Origin: Giesbergeria anulus
Lineage (GTDB): Bacteria; Pseudomonadota; Gammaproteobacteria; Burkholderiales; Burkholderiaceae_C
Direction of reading: 5' to 3'
Length of the DNA: 64,000 nt
NCBI RefSeq assembly: GCF_900111115.1
Contig: NZ_FOGD01000002.1
Location: forward strand, 434,001-498,000
Position 1 is the first letter of the stretch. Each line of letters begins with the position of its first letter. Positions 63,679-64,000 of this stretch are shown piece by piece. The position numbers and the translations under genes are program-made. The notes under the pieces are model-generated. The model searched no databases and was not told the DNA's origin. It worked only from the letters and a program-made list of their open reading frames with translations.

Positions 63679-64000
63679 TTATTGTTCAGGCTCTGGGGGC
63701 AAGCTACCGTCGGAGCCGCCCTCTGCTGCAGTGCTAGCACTGGGGCCTGCACCTGCACGCTGGCTGCGTACCCGCAAAAACACATCGCGGGTAAAGCTGT
63801 ATTTGTCTAGGGCTGCGCCATCGAGTACCTCGCCAGCGCGCAAAAAATTGGCACGGGTATCGACCAAGCGCAGCGCGTATAGGCTGTTGCGCGTAGCGAT
63901 GTCATTGACGCCACTGAGCAGATTGCCTTGGCTATCGACCGGCAGGGCCAGCGTGTCACGCACCGTCGATGGCCCCAGCAGCGGCAACACCACATAGGGG
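63679..64000 (-). CDS. mlaA: Outer-membrane lipoprotein MlaA (VacJ), N-terminal part cut off by the window edge
   Basis: The frame is open to base 64000 and ends at 63679. It encodes the last 107 codons of MlaA, with the conserved start of this part YVVLPLLGPSTVRDTLALPV, and then NDIATRNSLYALRLVDTRAN and a C-terminal Ser/Pro-rich tail (SASTAAEGGSDGSLPPEPEQ). MlaA sits in the outer membrane and hands mislocalised phospholipids to MlaC, encoded 35 bases downstream. Confidence 0.88.
   Translation of the reverse strand, partial: PYVVLPLLGPSTVRDTLALPVDSQGNLLSGVNDIATRNSLYALRLVDTRANFLRAGEVLDGAALDKYSFTRDVFLRVRSQRAGAGPSASTAAEGGSDGSLPPEPEQ

Noticed and set aside
1-64000. tRNA, rRNA, insertion sequences, prophage genes or attachment sites
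   Set aside because: No cloverleaf, rRNA or transposase-like sequence was recognised by eye; a tool scan could still find a short RNA.

Overview
The window reads as a chromosome segment from a high-GC betaproteobacterium of the order Burkholderiales, most likely the family Comamonadaceae. The call rests on protein style and local gene order: an M16 peptidase pair with rsmD and coaD beside ftsY; gpmA, an S41 peptidase and moeB opposite a rhodanese, grxC, secB and gpsA; the mlaA-mlaC-mlaB tail next to type II secretion genes; and polyhydroxyalkanoate (PHA) genes. I cannot name the genus. No rRNA, tRNA, insertion sequence, prophage or CRISPR array was seen. Nearly all of the window is core metabolism and cell biology.

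Layout. 1-12 kb: a partial uncharacterised gene, ftsY, an active/inactive M16 protease pair, rsmD, coaD, a decayed HD-GYP remnant, moeB, ctpA, gpmA, rhodanese, grxC, secB and gpsA. 12-20 kb: a phasin gene, then a minus-strand chemotaxis cluster (cheR, cheW, mcp, cheA) headed by a truncated cheY, then rluE and panC. 20-32 kb: a second chemoreceptor, panB, nadC-nadA, queE-queD, a pabB-pabC fusion, a small ankyrin membrane protein, a tautomerase, panD, nadB and scpA. Pantothenate (panB, panC, panD) and NAD (nadA, nadB, nadC) biosynthesis genes are thus interleaved here. 32-36.8 kb: small accessory genes, including a HigB/HigA-like toxin-antitoxin pair whose toxin is frameshifted, arfB, a metallo-beta-lactamase-fold hydrolase and a PaaK-like ligase.

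36.8-43 kb is the most interesting part. PHA synthase, an unknown 142-residue protein, a FabI-like reductase, a MaoC hydratase/phosphotransacylase fusion and acetate kinase all run in one direction and end at a strong terminator. In front lies an array of four 11-bp-spaced TGTCA-type repeats followed by a -10-like hexamer, which looks like a strong PhoB-dependent promoter. This suggests a phosphate-starvation operon linking PHA synthesis with acyl-phosphate and ATP metabolism.

43-52 kb: an MgtC/DUF4010 membrane protein, a branched-chain amino-acid ABC transporter (substrate-binding protein, livH, livM, livG, livF), dbpA, a cation diffusion facilitator and dtd. 52-64 kb: a compact type II secretion operon in the order gspE-F-G-H-I-J-K-L-M-D, all minus strand, with no gspC or gspN, preceded by mlaB, mlaC and the 3' end of mlaA.

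Starts were moved from the longest possible frame where a Shine-Dalgarno sequence, a signal peptide or family knowledge favoured an internal start; these choices are stated in the entries. All functional statements come from reading motifs; no database search was run.
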